DNA of 64,000 nt from assembly GCA_002749535.1 (NCBI GenBank), contig MZZL01000398.1:818482-882481 (forward strand), read 5' to 3'. Position 1 is the stretch's first letter. The number at the start of each line of letters is the position of its first letter. The translations under genes were made by a program, and so were the position numbers. The notes under the pieces were generated by a model. It was not told the DNA's origin, ran no database searches, and saw only the letters and a program-made list of their open reading frames with translations. Source of the DNA: Apophysomyces variabilis. Its lineage: Eukaryota > Mucoromycota > Mucoromycetes > Mucorales > Mucoraceae. Below, piece after piece: positions 61,213 through 64,000 of the stretch.

Positions 61213-63979
61213 ATGTGTCAATCTGCTGGTGCTATCTCCCCTTCAACGGGTTATGAAATTCTTGATATTCGCACGCCAGAGAAAGGCACCATCAGGCTTC
61301 AGAAATCCCATAAACCTACCATGGCTGTGTCCTCTTTCTCGGATATTACTGGAAGGCCTCCCTCTCCCCCTCCCTCCACGGACCCTTCTGTAGATGCATT
61401 TAACAATGCTGACCTGGGAAATACCATCTTGGATTGTCTGAACCAGCCACCCCACTGCAAGTCCATCCCTACCTATGTGCTTTATGACACTCGAGGCTTA
61501 CAGCTATTTGACCAAATCACGCATTTGGATGAGTACTACTTAACCAATGCAGAGATGGACATCCTGGTTGAACATGCTGATCAATTGGCTGATCGGGTCA
61601 GGGAAGGAAGCATCCTGATCGAACTAGGAAGCGGGTAAGGATGCGTAATCCAACTAGAACCCATTGCCCTTATATGTACTAATGATTTTCCTTCCTCTTT
61701 TCTCTCTGTTTTCTCTCACAAGGTCACTACGCAAGACATTGATTACCTTGCAAGCTATTGAACGAAAAAAGATCCATGTGACATACTATGCATTGGATTT
61801 GGACCAGCATGAACTTGAACGGTCACTTGCCTCTTTAGGGGAGTTCACCTATGTGGACTTGGTAGGCTTACTGGGAACGTACGATCAAGGCATCCCTTGG
61901 TTGAGCCAACGCTTCGCCAGCAACACCAAAACTCATAAAATCGTGCTGTGGTTGGGTAGCTCGATTGGTAATCAAACACGAAAAGAATCAGCCAAGTTTC
62001 TCCACCGATTACAGCGCACGTGCCTCCAACCGGGTGACCTATGCGTTATCGGATTTGACAAGAGAAATGACGCTAGCAAAATTGAAGCAGCCTATGATGA
62101 CTCTTTGGGCGTAACCCGCGAATTCATCATGAACGGTCTAGACCATGTCAACGTCATTATGGGTCAGCCTCTACTGGACCGTTCGCTTTTCGATTATGAC
62201 TCACGCTATCAAGTCAAGGAAGGACGCCATCTATCGCATTACCGTGCCAAGCAGGATATGGTTTTGACATATGAAAAGCCTAATGAGACGGTCCGAATTC
62301 CTGTGCAAAAAGATGAATTGATCCATGTCGAACATTCCTACAAATACTCACTCAAGGAGCTTACCAGCATACTGAATGCAGCAGAGCTTGACATCCTCGA
62401 GACATGGACCGACTCCAAAGACAGCTATCGTCTCGTTGTGGCCGAATGCCGACCATTCCTTTTTCATCGTGACAAACGTGGTACAATAGATACACTCTTC
62501 CCCACGAGCGAAGAGTTGTTGTGCCACCACTGTGGGAGCACAAATGACGATATAGACATGGAGACCAAGTCTGTATCCGCTACATGTTCGCTTGTCAACA
62601 TCACTGGTTCCAAGGACTGGCCGGAAATAGTTCCCTCTCTGAATGAATGGCAACAGTTGTGGTGTTCATGGGATGTGGTAACTCAGAGCGTGTTGGATCC
62701 TTATACCATGACTTTTGAACGGCCTATTGACTTGCGGCATCCCTTCATCTTTTACTTGGGCCATATCCCAGGCTTCGCGGACATTCAAATGTTTAAACAT
62801 GGTGTTGGCGTTCAAGGGGACGGTGAGGTCTTGGCTCCATTCGCCACCATGTTTGAACGCGGTATGGATCCAGATATGGACGACCCTACAAAATGTCATG
62901 ATCACTCGGTGGTCCCTACCAAAAATGAAGACTGGCCATCCGTCGAATCCATCAGAGTTTATCAGGATACTATACGCAACAGGATCCAGCGATTATTGTT
63001 GCAATGGGAAGCAGAAGGTTACGATGCATCAGAATGGATGACGCTGCCTGGCCGGCGTCGTCAATGTCGCGTTTTGTGGTTGTTATTTGAACATGAAGTC
63101 ATGCATCTGGAAACACTTTTGTACATGCTAATGCAGAGCCCGAATGTCCGACCGCCACAGGATGTCTCTCCGCCTGCGTGGAAGATGGCACTGAATGACG
63201 GTGGCAAAGATAGCAAAGTCTACGGAAAACTCGTCAAAGCATACGACCGATGCTTGGATGCTAGTCCTACCTTCACCGTTTCGGCAGGAACTGTCAAGCT
63301 AGGCCATGATGATGATGAAGATCGAGATGACTGCGGTGACCAAATCCAGTTTGGATGGGATAATGAAAGACCTACTCGAGAAGCTCATGTGGGAAGCTTT
63401 AAGATCCAGCAGCGACCTGTCACCAATGGCGAGTATTTTGCCTATCTGCAAGCTAACAACAAGATCAATAGCAGTTTCCCATCCTCTTGGGCTAGAATTG
63501 ACAGTGAAACCATTGGTGTTCGTACTGTCTTTGGCTTATGTCCTCTTACCTACGCTATGCATTGGCCGGTGCAAGTCTCTTATAACGAAGCTGAGCAATA
63601 TGCAAACTACTACGGCATGCGTTTACCGACTGAACCCGAATTTCTGCTTTTCCGAGAGACCTACAAAGGCAAGACCAAGATTCCTAACATAGGGTTTAAG
63701 AATTGGCATCCGACGGTGGTAGACAATACACAGGCCAGTATCCTTGGTGATGTATGGGAATGGACGGCGACTTTCCTTGAGAGGCACCCTGGTTATAAGC
63801 CGTCGGTTTTGTACCCAGGTTATTCCCAGGACTTTTTCGACGGAAAACATCGGGTTGTTCTGGGTGGCAGCTGGGCTACACATCCCCGTCTAGCTGAACG
63901 ATCGACAGCACGCAATTGGTATCAATCTGGATATCCATATGTCTTTGCTGGATTCCGTTGTTGTACTTCTTTTACATAA
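61213..63979 (+). CDS. EGT1: Ergothioneine biosynthesis protein 1
   Basis: Fused enzyme for the first steps of ergothioneine synthesis: SAM-dependent trimethylation of histidine to hercynine, then iron-dependent sulfoxide formation with cysteine. Two exons (61213-61634, 61723-63979; 88-nt intron) give 892 residues. The methyltransferase half has YYLTNAEMDILVEHADQLAD, the SAM motif ELGSGSLRKT restored across the intron, VLWLGSSIGN and DKRNDASKIEAAYDD. The central DinB/EgtB region carries the His ligands in HPFIFYLGHIPGFAD and LLFEHEVMHLETLLYMLMQ (the H-E-x-M-H-x-E iron motif). The FGE-sulfatase-like C-terminus shows PVTNGEYFAYL, MRLPTEPEFLLFRE, GDVWEWTATFLERHPGY and VLGGSWATHPRLA through GFRCC. 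Full-length and apparently functional. Confidence 0.96.
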
Positions 63980-64000
63980 TAGTCGGCATTGTTTTTTATT

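Overview
This window is a piece of nuclear chromosome from a Mucorales (Mucoromycota) fungus. The clearest sign is the divergent carRP/carB pair: a fused lycopene cyclase/phytoene synthase beside a phytoene desaturase, arranged as in Mucor, Phycomyces and Blakeslea. Most genes are split by short GT-AG introns of about 40-75 nt, and the spliced proteins resemble other Mucoromycota proteins. The genus cannot be fixed from sequence alone. I saw no tRNA, rRNA or CRISPR. All exon joins were made by eye from splice consensus and protein-family continuity.

Region 1-8.5 kb is transposon-rich. It holds a coiled-coil ORF, a Tnp2 (CACTA/EnSpm-type) transposase gene whose seven exons join without a stop, the right end of that element with dense subterminal repeats, a decayed hAT transposase, the 3' stump of a second CACTA-type element, and a broken host-like gene.

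Region 9-18.5 kb is ordinary and gene-dense: a beta-carbonic anhydrase, a small two-exon gene, the WD40 protein Jip5/WDR55 divergent from a PA2G4/EBP1 homologue, a DUF4112 protein, an ATF/CREB-type bZIP factor and an ABHD11-like mitochondrial hydrolase. An AT-hook protein lies at 20.1-20.9 kb.

Region 20.9-32.5 kb is the carotenoid locus. carRP and carB are transcribed away from a shared 483-bp promoter, which has a TATA box for each gene. Together they turn GGPP into beta-carotene, the pigment and precursor of trisporoid sex pheromones. The pair is flanked by gene-poor stretches of about 5.1 and 2.5 kb.

Region 32.5-64 kb is gene-dense again: a CCDC97 homologue head-to-head with a long unrecognised gene, an HSF-type transcription factor, an unrecognised protein with a possible ASH/MSP-like C-terminus, mitochondrial uS14, the splicing factor Clf1, a class 3 aldehyde dehydrogenase with a 17-nt microexon, Mediator subunit 8, a DUF1772 membrane protein, poly(A) polymerase, a Sel1-repeat protein and a complete Egt1 ergothioneine synthase. 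I found no convincing new multi-gene system. The least explained items are the long unrecognised gene at 33.8-38.2 kb, the nested transposon remains, and the deserts around the carotenoid genes.
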